Positions 15,424 through 23,640 of a stretch of 39,982 bases of DNA are shown here, in pieces (position 1 is the first letter of the stretch; the number at the start of each line of letters is the position of its first letter). The translations under genes were made by a program, and so were the position numbers. Source of the stretch: CAYSLU01 sp964431965 (GTDB taxonomy: Bacteria; Verrucomicrobiota; Kiritimatiellia; CAIKKV01; CAYSLU01); contig CAYSLU010000045.1 of the NCBI GenBank assembly GCA_964431965.1, forward strand, positions 1 through 39,982, written 5' to 3'. The notes beneath the pieces are model-generated. The model saw only the letters and a list, made by a program, of their open reading frames with translations. It was not told the DNA's origin and did not search any database.

Positions 15424-16443
15424 TTACTTCTGCTCGACGGCCACCGGCTGATCGGCCGGCTTCAGCAGATCGCCTTCGATCTTCATGCCCAGCGAGAGCT
15501 TGAGCTCCAGCAGCTTGGTCTTGATCTCGTTGAGGGACTTCTTGCCGAAATTGCGATACTTCAGCATATCGGCTTCCGTCTTCTGCGCCAGTTCGCCGAC
15601 TGTCGTGATATTCGCGTTGTTCAGGCAGTTGGCCGCGCGGACGCTGAGCTCGATCTCGTTCACGCTCATCGCGAGAACCTTTCGCAGCTCCTCCTTCTGC
15701 GCATCGACCTGTCGCTCGGTCTCCTCAAACTCCACGACGTCCTTTCGGAAATTCACAAAGACATCGAGGTGGTGCCGGAGCACGGCGGCCGAAGCGGTCA
15801 GCGCTTCGTCCGGGGCGATACGCCCATCCGTCCAGACCTCGACAACCAGTTTGTCATAGTCCGTGCGCTGCCCCACACGGGTGTTCTCGACCGCAAAATT
15901 CACGCGCGTCACAGGCGAAAAGATGGAATCGATCGGAATCCGACCGATCTCCTGATCTTCCTTCTTGTTCCAGTCGGCCGGGCAGAATCCGCGACCGATC
16001 CTGACCTCAAGCTCCATCTCGAGCTTGCCGTCATCCGACAGGGTAGCCAGGTGGTGATCCGGATTGAGCACCTCGACGGTCCCATCCGTCTGAATCGCGC
16101 CAGCGGTCACTTCGCCCGGCCCCTTGACCTTCACGGTCAGCATGCGCGGCTCCCGCGTATGCATCTTCAGAAGCACGCCCTTCAGGTTGAGGATGATGTC
16201 GGTCACGTCCTCAACGACGCCCGGAAGCGAACAGAACTCGTGAGGAGCTCCCTCGATCTTCACCGAGGATATGGCCGCCCCTTCCAAGGACGACAGGAGC
16301 ACGCGCCGCAGCGAGTTCCCCAGCGTGCGACCGTACCCAGCCTCCAGTGGCTCGGCGTAGAACTTGCCATAGGTGGCCGTGGCTGAAACGTCGTCTTTCA
16401 CCAGCCGCTTGGGCATCTCGAATCGACTCAATCGTATAGGCAT
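15424..16443 (-). CDS. rpoA: RNA polymerase alpha subunit
   Basis: A 339-aa subunit that nucleates RNA polymerase assembly and contacts upstream promoter DNA and activators. The N-terminal domain has YGRTLGNSLRRVLLSSLEGAA (dimerisation helix) and GVVEDVTDIILNLKGV. The linker is rich in charged residues, and the C-terminal domain shows IELSVRAANCLNNANITTVGEL and NFGKKSLNEIKTKL, the helix-hairpin-helix surface for UP-element DNA. The start ATG 16443 precedes MPIRLSRFEMPKRLV. Placed between rpsD and rplQ as in the classical alpha operon. Confidence 0.98.
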   Translation of the reverse strand: MPIRLSRFEMPKRLVKDDVSATATYGKFYAEPLEAGYGRTLGNSLRRVLLSSLEGAAISSVKIEGAPHEFCSLPGVVEDVTDIILNLKGVLLKMHTREPRMLTVKVKGPGEVTAGAIQTDGTVEVLNPDHHLATLSDDGKLEMELEVRIGRGFCPADWNKKEDQEIGRIPIDSIFSPVTRVNFAVENTRVGQRTDYDKLVVEVWTDGRIAPDEALTASAAVLRHHLDVFVNFRKDVVEFEETERQVDAQKEELRKVLAMSVNEIELSVRAANCLNNANITTVGELAQKTEADMLKYRNFGKKSLNEIKTKLLELKLSLGMKIEGDLLKPADQPVAVEQK

Positions 16444-16491
16444 GGTCTGAATCCTTCCGTCCAGAAACGCGTCCGGGCACCGCCCGCGCGG

Positions 16492-17118
16492 TTACTTCGA
16501 GTACAGTTCCACCACGAGCTGCTCGTTCGCGAAGGGCTGGATCTCCTCGCGCGAGGGGATATGCAGCACCTCTCCCTTCAGCCCGTCCTTGTCCAGGGTC
16601 AGCCACGGAGACAGGGGGCGGCTTTCGAAGCCCTCAAGAGCCTTCTTGGCGGCTTCCTGGCTGTTCGAGCGCTTCTTCACTTCGACCTTGGACCCCTGCT
16701 TCAGAATCATCGACGGCACATCAGCGCGGCGCCCGTTGACCAGCATGTGGCCATGGGTGACGAACTGTCGGGCCGTGCGTCGGGACTGCGCAAATCCGAG
16801 GCGGTACACCACATTGTCCAAGCGCATCTCCAACTGCTGGAGCAGCGCCTCGCCCGTAATCCCGCGCTTGCGCAGGGCACGCTCGAAGAAAATCCGGAAC
16901 TGCCCTTCCTGCATGCCGTAAAAGCGCCGCAGGCGCTGCTTCTCGCGAAGCTGAGCCCCGTAGTCGGACTGCTTGTTGCTGCGCTGGCCGTGCATGCCCG
17001 GGACGGGTCGGCCCGTCTCAATCGGACACTTGGCTGTGTTGCACCGATTGCCTTTGAGGAAGAGCTTGATGCCCTCCCGGCGACAAAACCTGCAGACTGC
17101 TTCCGTGTATCGCCCCAT
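16492..17118 (-). CDS. rpsD: 30S ribosomal protein uS4 (zinc-binding type)
   Basis: Primary 16S rRNA-binding protein and, in many bacteria, a translational repressor of its own operon; 208 aa. The start ATG 17118 gives MGRYTEAVCRFCRREG. A TTG three codons earlier is too close to the AGGAG. Four cysteines at 9, 12, 26 and 31 match the zinc site of the Thermus protein exactly, so this is the C+ form. The S4 RNA-binding domain is clear at LEMRLDNVVYRLGFAQSRRTARQFVTHGH, split here as LEMRLDNVVYRLGFA then QSRRTARQFVTHGHM. Confidence 0.98.
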   Translation of the reverse strand: MGRYTEAVCRFCRREGIKLFLKGNRCNTAKCPIETGRPVPGMHGQRSNKQSDYGAQLREKQRLRRFYGMQEGQFRIFFERALRKRGITGEALLQQLEMRLDNVVYRLGFAQSRRTARQFVTHGHMLVNGRRADVPSMILKQGSKVEVKKRSNSQEAAKKALEGFESRPLSPWLTLDKDGLKGEVLHIPSREEIQPFANEQLVVELYSK

Positions 17119-17154
17119 CGAAATCAACTCCTGTCTCTGGCAGACTGTCTCGTC

Positions 17155-17661
17155 CTAGACCCGCCGACGCTTGCGCGGCCGGCAGCCGTTGTGCGGCATG
17201 GGCGTCACATCCTTGATGACGGTTACGCTCATGCCGGCCGACTGCAGTGCCCGGATGGCCGATTCGCGCCCGGCGCCCGGCCCCTGGACTCGCACTTCGA
17301 CCTCACGCATACCGCGGCTGACAGCTTGGCGGGCCGCTTCCTGCCCGACCACCGTTGCTGCGAACGCCGTGCTCTTTCGGGAGCCCTTGAAGCCCGCGCG
17401 ACCCGCGCTGCTCCACGCCACCGTGGCGCCCTTGGGGTCCGTGATCGTGATGATCGTGTTGTTGAAGGAGGCCGTGATATACACGATACCGAACGGCACA
17501 TGCCGCCCGCCCCGCCCCTTCGGCGCCCGCCCGGGCCGACCCCGATCGTCGCCCGGCTTCGCGCCATCCGTCGCTCCCGCCGCAGCGGTATCCGCCGGCG
17601 TGGGCGCGGGCGCCTGCTGCGCTGCGCCGTCCGCCTTCGCCTTGTCCTGTTCGTCTGCCAT
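17155..17661 (-). CDS. rpsK: 30S ribosomal protein uS11 with N-terminal extension
   Basis: Platform protein of the small subunit, 168 aa, near the Shine-Dalgarno helix of 16S rRNA. The core from about residue 53 is typical: VPFGIVYITASFNNTIITI, TDPKGATVAWSSAGRAGFKG, and the C-terminal MPHNGCRPRKRRRV. Ahead of it is an extra low-complexity segment of about 40 residues rich in Ala, Pro, Asp and Lys, ending in a Gly/Arg stretch. No start codon nearer the core is evident, so ATG 17661 is kept. The Shine-Dalgarno sequence is weak. Between rpsM and rpsD as usual. Confidence 0.95.
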   Translation of the reverse strand: MADEQDKAKADGAAQQAPAPTPADTAAAGATDGAKPGDDRGRPGRAPKGRGGRHVPFGIVYITASFNNTIITITDPKGATVAWSSAGRAGFKGSRKSTAFAATVVGQEAARQAVSRGMREVEVRVQGPGAGRESAIRALQSAGMSVTVIKDVTPMPHNGCRPRKRRRV

Positions 17662-17697
17662 GGCTTGTGCGCCCTACCTCTTCGCGTTCGCTGTTAC

Positions 17698-18096
17698 TCA
17701 GTCTTTCTTGACCGCCGTGCGCGCTTCCTTGCTTCGGACTGCGCCCACCGTCTTCCTCGGGCCCTTCCGGGTCCGGGCATTGGTGCTCGTCCGCTGCCCG
17801 CGAACCGGCAACCCGCGCTTGTGCCGGATTCCGCGGTAGCTGCCGATGCTGATCAATCGCCGGATGTTCTGCGACACTTCCCGACGGAGGTCACCCTCGA
17901 TCCGATACCCCGCTTGAAGGATCGTCATGATCCGCGCCAGCTCTTCATCAGTCAAATCATCCGCGCGCTTGATCGGATCGATCTTGGCCTTCGCGACCAC
18001 TTCCCGCGCTAGCGCCGGGCCAATCCCGTAGAGATAGCACAGCGAATACTCAATCCGCTTCTTACCGGGAAGATCGACACCCAGGATTCGAGGCAT
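17698..18096 (-). CDS. rpsM: 30S ribosomal protein uS13
   Basis: Small-subunit head protein (132 aa) that contacts P-site tRNA and the central protuberance of the 50S. Starts MPRILGVDLPGKKRIEYSL at ATG 18096, with AAGGAGAG about nine bases upstream; the longer open frame overlaps rpmJ. The H2TH-like core has YGIGPALAREVV, and the C-terminus has RGIRHKRGLPVRGQRTSTNA followed by RTRKGPRKTV. First gene after rpmJ, as in most alpha operons. Confidence 0.97.
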   Translation of the reverse strand: MPRILGVDLPGKKRIEYSLCYLYGIGPALAREVVAKAKIDPIKRADDLTDEELARIMTILQAGYRIEGDLRREVSQNIRRLISIGSYRGIRHKRGLPVRGQRTSTNARTRKGPRKTVGAVRSKEARTAVKKD

Positions 18097-18110
18097 TTTC
18101 CGTTCTCTCC

Positions 18111-18224
18111 TTATCCCTGCCGCTGCTTGTGGCGAGGGTTGGTGCAGATCACGCGAACCACACCCTTGCGGCGCACAATCTTGCACCGCTCACAAATACG
18201 CTTGATCGAACTCCGGACCTTCAT
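18111..18224 (-). CDS. rpmJ: 50S ribosomal protein bL36
   Basis: A 37-residue protein of the large subunit, with the zinc ribbon Cys11, Cys14, Cys27 and His32. It begins MKVRSSIKRICERCKIVRRK and ends NPRHKQRQG. The start ATG is at 18224 and the stop TAA at 18111-18113, 14 bp before rpsM. It is the zinc-binding (C+) form. The usual upstream neighbour infA is not here: only 56 bp separate rpmJ from map. Confidence 0.97.
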   Translation of the reverse strand: MKVRSSIKRICERCKIVRRKGVVRVICTNPRHKQRQG

Positions 18225-18280
18225 TCCACTTCACCTGAAATTGTTGAGATTATCAATGCTGCTTCCGTCTGTCCAACGAT

Positions 18281-19039
18281 TTATCGGTCGTCGGCAACCG
18301 TCAAGATCTCCGCCGCTCCGTCCTCCCGAATGGCCACCGTATGCTCGACGTGCGCCGACGGGCTCCGATCCGCCGTCACCACCGTCCACCCGTTGTCCAT
18401 CACCTTGACCTCGCTTCCGCCCGCGTTGACCATCGGCTCCAGAGCCAAGGTCATGCCGGCCTTCAGCTTGGCGCCCCGACCCGGCGGCCCAAAATTGGGC
18501 ACCTGCGGGTCCTCGTGCATCGACCGGCCCACTCCATGCCCGACGAAGTCCCGCACGACCGAAAACCCGCCCCCCGTCACCACCTTCTCGATCGCATGCG
18601 AGATGTCGGATACGCGACCGCCTGCCCGCGCCTGGTCGATGCCCGCATCCAACGCCCGCTGCGCAACCGTCACCAGCCGGACGACCTCCGGATCCGTCAC
18701 CCCCACCATAACCGTCGTCGCGGTGTCGCCCACGAACCCGTCGAACATCACGCCGACATCCAGACTCACTACATCACCCAGCTGAATCCGGCGATTTCCC
18801 GGGATACCGTGAACAACCTCTTCATTCACCGAAACGCAGATGTTCCCCGGAAACCCGCGATACCCCAAGAACGCACTCTTCGCTCCGAACCCCTTCAGCA
18901 AGTCCGCCGCATACTGGTCCAGATCGGCCGTCGTCGTGCCCGGGCTGACCATCCGAGACAGGCTATCCCGAACCTTCGCCGCCATGCGGCAAGCCGCCCG
19001 CATCTGAGCCACTTCCTCGGGCGTCTTGATGATGATCAT
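18281..19039 (-). CDS. map: Methionine aminopeptidase, type I
   Basis: Removes the initiator Met from nascent proteins with small second residues; 252 aa, metal dependent. Pita-bread fold landmarks: the Asp ligands in SLDVGVMFDGFVGDTATT, His in GHGVGRSMHEDP, and Glu in LALEPMVNAG and VEHTVAIREDG. No N-terminal zinc-finger extension, so the short type Ia form. The start ATG 19039 overlaps the adk stop (ATGA), coupling the two genes. Confidence 0.97.
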   Translation of the reverse strand: MIIIKTPEEVAQMRAACRMAAKVRDSLSRMVSPGTTTADLDQYAADLLKGFGAKSAFLGYRGFPGNICVSVNEEVVHGIPGNRRIQLGDVVSLDVGVMFDGFVGDTATTVMVGVTDPEVVRLVTVAQRALDAGIDQARAGGRVSDISHAIEKVVTGGGFSVVRDFVGHGVGRSMHEDPQVPNFGPPGRGAKLKAGMTLALEPMVNAGGSEVKVMDNGWTVVTADRSPSAHVEHTVAIREDGAAEILTVADDR

Positions 19040-19695
19040 GACGCCGAGCCGGACTGTATTCGCTTCACGATCTCATTCAGGGTCTGGTCTCGGTGCTGGC
19101 CGCCGTCGATCCGCACCAGAACACCCTTCCGCTCGTAGTACTCAATCAGCGGTTGAGTCTGCCGGGCGAAGACGTCCAGACGGTTGACGACGGTCCCCTC
19201 GCTGTCGTCCGGACGCTGATACAACTCGCCGCCGCACGCATCGCACACGCCCGCCCGCTTCGGCGGGATGTTCACGACATGGTAGTTCGCATTGCACTGC
19301 CGACAGATTCGCCGCCCGGCCAGCCGACTGATGAGAATGTCCCGCGGGGTGTCTAGGCAGAAGACGAAATCCACCCTTGCACCGCGCTTCGCCAGCTGGT
19401 CGTCCAGCATCCGGGCCTGATCGATGGTCCTCGGAAACCCGTCGAACATGTACCGGCCATCTCCGGATCCGCCGCCCAAGCGGTCGTCCACCAGTTGCAT
19501 GATGATCGAGTCCGGAACCAGCTCGCCCCGCTTCATGAAGGCTTCCGCCTTCCGACCGACGGGCGTGCCCTGCTTCACCGACTCGCGCAGCATGTCCCCC
19601 GTCGACACGTGCACATAGCCGGCACGGGTCTTGATTCCCTCGGCCGCCGTTCCCTTTCCGGCTCCGGGTGCGCCCAGCAGTATGATCACCTTCAT
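19036..19695 (-). CDS. adk: Adenylate kinase
   Basis: Converts ATP plus AMP into two ADP in the cytoplasm; 219 aa, the long form with a full lid. The P-loop is GAPGAGKGT near residues 8-16, the AMP-binding region is STGDMLRE, and the signature is FDGFPRTIDQA. The LID domain (about 125-160) contains a four-cysteine zinc site, CRQC and CDAC, as in Gram-positive and many other adenylate kinases. It starts five bases after secY and overlaps map. Confidence 0.97.
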   Translation of the reverse strand: MKVIILLGAPGAGKGTAAEGIKTRAGYVHVSTGDMLRESVKQGTPVGRKAEAFMKRGELVPDSIIMQLVDDRLGGGSGDGRYMFDGFPRTIDQARMLDDQLAKRGARVDFVFCLDTPRDILISRLAGRRICRQCNANYHVVNIPPKRAGVCDACGGELYQRPDDSEGTVVNRLDVFARQTQPLIEYYERKGVLVRIDGGQHRDQTLNEIVKRIQSGSAS

Positions 19696-19700
19696 CGATC

Positions 19701-21047
19701 CTACCTCCGCCCCCGCAGCTTGCCCTTGGTGAGGAAGCCGTCATAGTGCCGCATCAACAGGTGAGACTCGACCTGGCGCATCGTGTCCAGTACCACGCCA
19801 ACCACGATCAGCAGGCTCGTGCCGCCGAAGAACGACGCCACGACCCACGGCACGCCGAACTGCTGAGCCATGATCGACGGGATCACGGCAATCACGGTCA
19901 GGAATACGGCGCCGGCCAGGGTAATGCGCGTCATCGTCTGATCCAAAAACTCTGCGGTCGGCCGGCCCGGCCGGATGCCCGGCACGTATCCGCCATGCTT
20001 CTTCAGGTCGTCAGCAATCTGGATCGGGTTGAACTGGGTGGCCACCCAGAAGTACGAGAAGAACAGGATCATCAGGCCGTACAGGATCATGTAGACCGTT
20101 CCTCCGCGCACCAAGTCGTCCCCCAGTTGCTGGGCGAAGTCCATGGGAATTCGCTTCAGGATGGCCGCCGGGAACATCAGGATCGACTGGGCGAAGATGA
20201 TCGGCATGACGCCGGAGTAGTTGATTCGGAGTGGCATGTACGTGTTCTGTCCGCCGTACACCTTCCGACCCACGACCCGCTTCGCATACTGTATCGGCAC
20301 CCGGCGCTGCGCCTGGGTCACGGCAATGGTTCCGGCGATCACCAGGAAGAGCATGACCAGCATGCCGACGAGATGGAACGGCGAGAACTGCGTCACGCCC
20401 TCAACCCGGCGGAACATGTTCATCGTGGCATTCACCGCCCCGGGAAGCCGGCTGATAATGCTGATCGTGATGATGAGCGAGATGCCGTTTCCGATGCCGC
20501 GCGACGTGATCTGCTCGCCCAGCCACATCAGCAGCATGGTGCCGCCCGTCATGGTCACCACGGTCAGGAGCCGGAACCCGATGCCCGGGGCCAGCACGAT
20601 GGGCTGATTGATTCCAAGCTGAGCCGGATTTTCCAGCATCACCGCCCAGAAGTACCCCTGGATCAGGCACAGCAGCAGCGTCAGGTAGCGCGAATACTGA
20701 ATCAGCTTCTGGCGCCCCACGTCGCCCTCGCGCGCCAGGCGCTCCAGCGTCGGGATGATGGCCGTCATCAACTGCATGATGATCGAGGCGCTGATGTACG
20801 GCATGATCCCCAGCGCGCCGACAGCACAGTTGGCAAGCGCGCCGCCGCTGAACATGTCGATCCACCCGAGGAACCCGCCCCCCACCTGCCCCTGGATGTC
20901 CTCGATGATCCGACGGAGCGCCGCCGCATCGACCCCTGGGGTCGGAACGTTGGCTACAATCCGGCAGACGAATATGATTCCCAGAGTGAAGAGGATCCTG
21001 GCCCTCAGCTCGGGGATCTTGAATGAGTTGGTAAAGGCTGACAGCAT
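19701..21047 (-). CDS. secY: Protein translocase channel subunit SecY
   Basis: Core of the SecYEG channel in the cytoplasmic membrane, 448 aa with ten predicted membrane helices. Landmarks: IPELRARILFTLG at the N-terminus, the plug region GGALANCAVGALGIMPYISASIIMQL, the cytosolic loop with YAKRVVGRKVYGGQNTYMPLRIN, and the C-terminal GTSLLIVVGVVLDTM region. Lies at the distal end of the spc section followed closely by adk, as in most bacteria. Confidence 0.98.
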   Translation of the reverse strand: MLSAFTNSFKIPELRARILFTLGIIFVCRIVANVPTPGVDAAALRRIIEDIQGQVGGGFLGWIDMFSGGALANCAVGALGIMPYISASIIMQLMTAIIPTLERLAREGDVGRQKLIQYSRYLTLLLCLIQGYFWAVMLENPAQLGINQPIVLAPGIGFRLLTVVTMTGGTMLLMWLGEQITSRGIGNGISLIITISIISRLPGAVNATMNMFRRVEGVTQFSPFHLVGMLVMLFLVIAGTIAVTQAQRRVPIQYAKRVVGRKVYGGQNTYMPLRINYSGVMPIIFAQSILMFPAAILKRIPMDFAQQLGDDLVRGGTVYMILYGLMILFFSYFWVATQFNPIQIADDLKKHGGYVPGIRPGRPTAEFLDQTMTRITLAGAVFLTVIAVIPSIMAQQFGVPWVVASFFGGTSLLIVVGVVLDTMRQVESHLLMRHYDGFLTKGKLRGRR

Positions 21048-21062
21048 GTCGGTTCGTTCGGA

Positions 21063-21518
21063 TTACGCGCCCGCGGCGCCGATCACTTCGCACGCCCCGC
21101 CCGCGGCCTCGATCTTGGCCCGAGCCGACGCGCTGAATGCGTGAGCCTTCACTCGCAGTTTCTTCTTCAGATCGCCCGATCCGAGAATCTTGACGCCATC
21201 GCCGGACCCCTTGGCCAAGCCGCTGTTCTTCAGGATCTCCGGCGTAACCTCAGCCCCATCATCGAACCGGGCTAGCCACTCCACATTGATGGGAATGTAC
21301 GCCACGCGATTCGGGCTGGTGAACCCGCGCTTCGGCAGCCGCCGGGCGAGTCGCATCTGGCCGCCTTCAAAACCGGCCTTGTGCTTGTGACCGGAGCGGG
21401 CGTACTGGCCCTTGTGCCCGCGCCCAGCCGTCTTGCCCTTGCCAGACCCCTGCCCTCGGCCGACGCGCATCCGCGTCTTCCGTGCCCCCGTCGTATTCGT
21501 CAGTGAATGCAAATTCAT
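21063..21518 (-). CDS. rplO: 50S ribosomal protein uL15
   Basis: A late-assembly large-subunit protein, 151 aa. The N-terminus MNLHSLTNTTGARKTRMRVG is followed by the Gly/Lys/Arg-rich segment GRGQGSGKGKTAGRGHKGQ and FEGGQMRLARRLPKRGF, which winds through 23S rRNA. The C-terminal domain ends FSASARAKIEAAGG. Start ATG 21518 with AGGAACGGG upstream. It follows rpsE by nine bases; rpmD (uL30), normally between them, is absent. Confidence 0.97.
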   Translation of the reverse strand: MNLHSLTNTTGARKTRMRVGRGQGSGKGKTAGRGHKGQYARSGHKHKAGFEGGQMRLARRLPKRGFTSPNRVAYIPINVEWLARFDDGAEVTPEILKNSGLAKGSGDGVKILGSGDLKKKLRVKAHAFSASARAKIEAAGGACEVIGAAGA

Positions 21519-21527
21519 AGCCCGTTC

Positions 21528-22052
21528 CTACGGATTGGTTGCCGCCGGTTCCTTCACGCGGCGCGACTCTTGGACCTCTTCCCGCGACCGCAGCTGCTGG
21601 AGCGCATCAACGGTCGCCTTCACCGCATTCAGCTTGTTGCTGCTGCCAAGGGACTTGGCCAGTACGTCATGGATACCCGCCAACTCGATGACCGCGCGAA
21701 CGCCCGTTCCGGCAATCACGCCCGTGCCCGGAGAGGCCGGCCGCAGAAAAACGCGCCCGCCGTCGCACACGCCCGTCACCTCGTGCGGAATGGTTCGGTC
21801 CTTCATCGTGACGCGAAACAGCGATTTCCGGGCCGCCTCGCCGCCCTTGCGGATGGCATCCGCCACCTCGTTGGCTTTGCCGAAGCCGTACCCCACCAAC
21901 CCGCCGCGGTTCCCCACAACGACGACAGCGCTGAAGCTGAATCGCCGACCGCCCTTGACGACCTTGGCGCAGCGGTTGACGAACACCACGCGCTCCTCGA
22001 GCTCTGATGAGCCGGCTCTCTCTTCGTCCATGCTGCCGATCTTGTCACTCAC
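21528..22052 (-). CDS. rpsE: 30S ribosomal protein uS5
   Basis: A 174-aa protein near the mRNA entry and decoding region, important for fidelity. The double-stranded RNA-binding-like domain is EERVVFVNRCAKVVKGGRRF with FSFSAVVVVGNRGGLVGYGFGKA. The C-terminal S5 domain has PGTGVIAGTGVRAVIELAGI and KSLGSSNKLNAVKAT. The start is GTG at 22052, backed by GAGGAG eight bases upstream; the in-frame ATG at 22031 has no Shine-Dalgarno sequence. Confidence 0.97.
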   Translation of the reverse strand: MSDKIGSMDEERAGSSELEERVVFVNRCAKVVKGGRRFSFSAVVVVGNRGGLVGYGFGKANEVADAIRKGGEAARKSLFRVTMKDRTIPHEVTGVCDGGRVFLRPASPGTGVIAGTGVRAVIELAGIHDVLAKSLGSSNKLNAVKATVDALQQLRSREEVQESRRVKEPAATNP

Positions 22053-22079
22053 TCGTCTTGCTCCTCAAAGCGGCCGGCG

Positions 22080-22433
22080 CTAGAACTTCAGCCCGGCTTC
22101 CCGTGCCGCATCCGCAATTGCCTTCACCCGTCCGTGGTACTTCCGGCCACCGCGGTCGAACACGACCGCCTCAATGCCCTTGGCACGGGCGACCGCCGCC
22201 GCCTGCTGCCCGAGCTGGCGCGCGCCGGCTATGTTGTGCTTCCCCTCGAACCCTTCGCCCGCCGTCGATGCAGCGGCCAGGGTCACCCCGGCCGCGTCGT
22301 CGATGAACTGCACGTACATGTGCTTGATCGTGACCGCCACGGCCATCCGCGGCCGCTCCGGGGTGCCGTGCACCAGCTTCCGCAGGCGCAGGTGCCGCCG
22401 CCGAACGAACTCTTTTCGCGTCTTCAGGCTCAT
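22080..22433 (-). CDS. rplR: 50S ribosomal protein uL18
   Basis: Binds 5S rRNA in the central protuberance; 117 aa. Starts MSLKTRKEFVRRRHLRLRK and contains GTPERPRMAVAVTIKHMYVQ, FIDDAAGVTLAAAST and the C-terminal VVFDRGGRKYHGRVKAIADA. Length and order (rplF, rplR, rpsE) are normal. Three bases separate it from rplF. Confidence 0.97.
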   Translation of the reverse strand: MSLKTRKEFVRRRHLRLRKLVHGTPERPRMAVAVTIKHMYVQFIDDAAGVTLAAASTAGEGFEGKHNIAGARQLGQQAAAVARAKGIEAVVFDRGGRKYHGRVKAIADAAREAGLKF

Positions 22434-22436
22434 AGT

Positions 22437-22970
22437 TTACGCCACCGTCTTTCCGGCCTTGCGCCGGACATACTCGCCCTTGTACCGAATGCCTTTGCCC
22501 TTGTACGGCTCCGGCGGATAGAAAGACCGGATCCGGGCCGACACGTCGCCCACCGTCTTCTTGTCCGGCCCGCTTACCGTGATGAGGCTCTCCTTGACCG
22601 CCAGCTTGATGCCAGCCGGCGCCTGATACTCCACCGGGCTGGAATATCCCACGGACAGCGTCAGCTTGCTGCCCTGCGCGGCGGCGCGGAAGCCGACACC
22701 CTGAAGCTCCAGTTCCCGCGAGTACCCTTTCGCCACGCCCTGAACCATGTTCGCCAGCAGGCTCCGGCCCAGGCCGTGAAAGCTCTTGCTCTGGCGGCTG
22801 TCGTCCGGGCGGGACACGAGGACCCGACCGTCCTTCAGTGCGGCCGTGATGCCCGGCGGTAGCGACAGCGACAGCTCGCCCTGCGGCCCCTTGGCCGACA
22901 CCGTCGCCCCCTTGACTTGAACGGTGACGCCGGATGGAATCTCCACCGGCTTGATGCCTATTCTCGACAT
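22437..22970 (-). CDS. rplF: 50S ribosomal protein uL6
   Basis: A 177-aa two-domain protein near the factor-binding site and the sarcin-ricin loop. Begins MSRIGIKPVEIPSGVTVQV, with the first repeat ending NMVQGVAKGYSRELELQGVG and the second carrying the signature PPEPYKGKGIRYKGEYVRRK. It is preceded by a GC-rich hairpin in the 53-bp gap after rpsH, the largest gap in this section. Confidence 0.98.
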   Translation of the reverse strand: MSRIGIKPVEIPSGVTVQVKGATVSAKGPQGELSLSLPPGITAALKDGRVLVSRPDDSRQSKSFHGLGRSLLANMVQGVAKGYSRELELQGVGFRAAAQGSKLTLSVGYSSPVEYQAPAGIKLAVKESLITVSGPDKKTVGDVSARIRSFYPPEPYKGKGIRYKGEYVRRKAGKTVA

Positions 22971-23001
22971 GACAACACCTCAACGCACCGCGCGTCGGCT
23001 A

Positions 23002-23020
23002 CCGGGCGCCTGCCGCCCGG
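23002..23020 (-). promoter_or_regulatory. GC-rich hairpin between rpsH and rplF
   Basis: CCGGGCG (23002-23008) pairs with CGCCCGG (23014-23020) around a 5-base loop. It begins only four bases past the rpsH stop and about 30 bases before rplF. It has no T tract, so processing, mRNA stability or attenuation are all possible; function not shown. Confidence 0.35.
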
Positions 23021-23023
23021 GAC

Positions 23024-23422
23024 CTACCACGCGTAACAAAGCACTTCCCCGCCCTTATTGAGCTTACGCGCCTCGCTGTCCGTGACGATGCCGCCGGACG
23101 TGCTGAGGATCGCGACTCCCATCCCGCCCAGCACCCGCGGCACCTTGTCGCACGTGACATAGCGGCGCAGGCCCGGCTTGCTGATCCGGCGCAGCCCCCG
23201 GATCGTCGGCTGCCGGTCGGCGTGGTACTTCAGGAACAGGCGCATCGCCTTCCCCGGTCCGCTGCCCTCGACGACGTAGTCGGCGATGAACCCCTCGCGC
23301 TTCAGGATGCGCGCGATCTCGCTCTTGAGCTTGGAGTGCGGAACTTCCGCGACCGTCGCGCCCGACATGAGGGCGTTCCGGATGCGGTTCAACATGTCTG
23401 CCACTGGATCCGATGGACTCAT
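23024..23422 (-). CDS. rpsH: 30S ribosomal protein uS8
   Basis: A 132-aa primary 16S rRNA-binding protein; in Escherichia coli it represses the spc operon. Begins MSPSDPVADMLNRIRNAL, and the C-terminal signature LGGMGVAILSTSGGIVTDSEARK ends in GGEVLCYAW. Standard length. Ten bases from rpsN. Confidence 0.98.
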   Translation of the reverse strand: MSPSDPVADMLNRIRNALMSGATVAEVPHSKLKSEIARILKREGFIADYVVEGSGPGKAMRLFLKYHADRQPTIRGLRRISKPGLRRYVTCDKVPRVLGGMGVAILSTSGGIVTDSEARKLNKGGEVLCYAW

Positions 23423-23432
23423 ATTCGTCTTC

Positions 23433-23618
23433 CTACCAGCTCGACTTGATCACGCCGGGCATCAGGCCGAACGAGGCCAGTTCCCGGAAGCAGATTCGGC
23501 ACACGCTGAACTTCCGCATGTACGCATGCCGGCGCCCGCAGCGCTTGCAGCGGTTGTACCGCCGCGAGCTGAACTTGGGCGGGCGGTTCGCCTTCGCTAT
23601 CTGTGACTTCTTAGCCAA
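23433..23618 (-). CDS. rpsN: 30S ribosomal protein uS14, zinc-binding type Z
   Basis: A 61-aa head protein of the short, zinc-ribbon type. Sequence MAKKSQIAKANRPPKFSSRR is followed by CKRC and CRIC, the four zinc ligands, and GLMPGVIKSSW at the end. The start is TTG at 23618 with GGGAG seven bases upstream. Starting at the open-frame Met (23663) would run into rplE and add sequence foreign to the family. Confidence 0.97.
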   Translation of the reverse strand: MAKKSQIAKANRPPKFSSRRYNRCKRCGRRHAYMRKFSVCRICFRELASFGLMPGVIKSSW

Positions 23619-23640
23619 CGGAGGTCTCCCTTGCTCGCGT

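Noticed and set aside
18225..18280. Possible infA or other small gene between map and rpmJ
   Set aside because: Only 56 bp remain, too short for the roughly 72-codon infA, and no frame resembles it.
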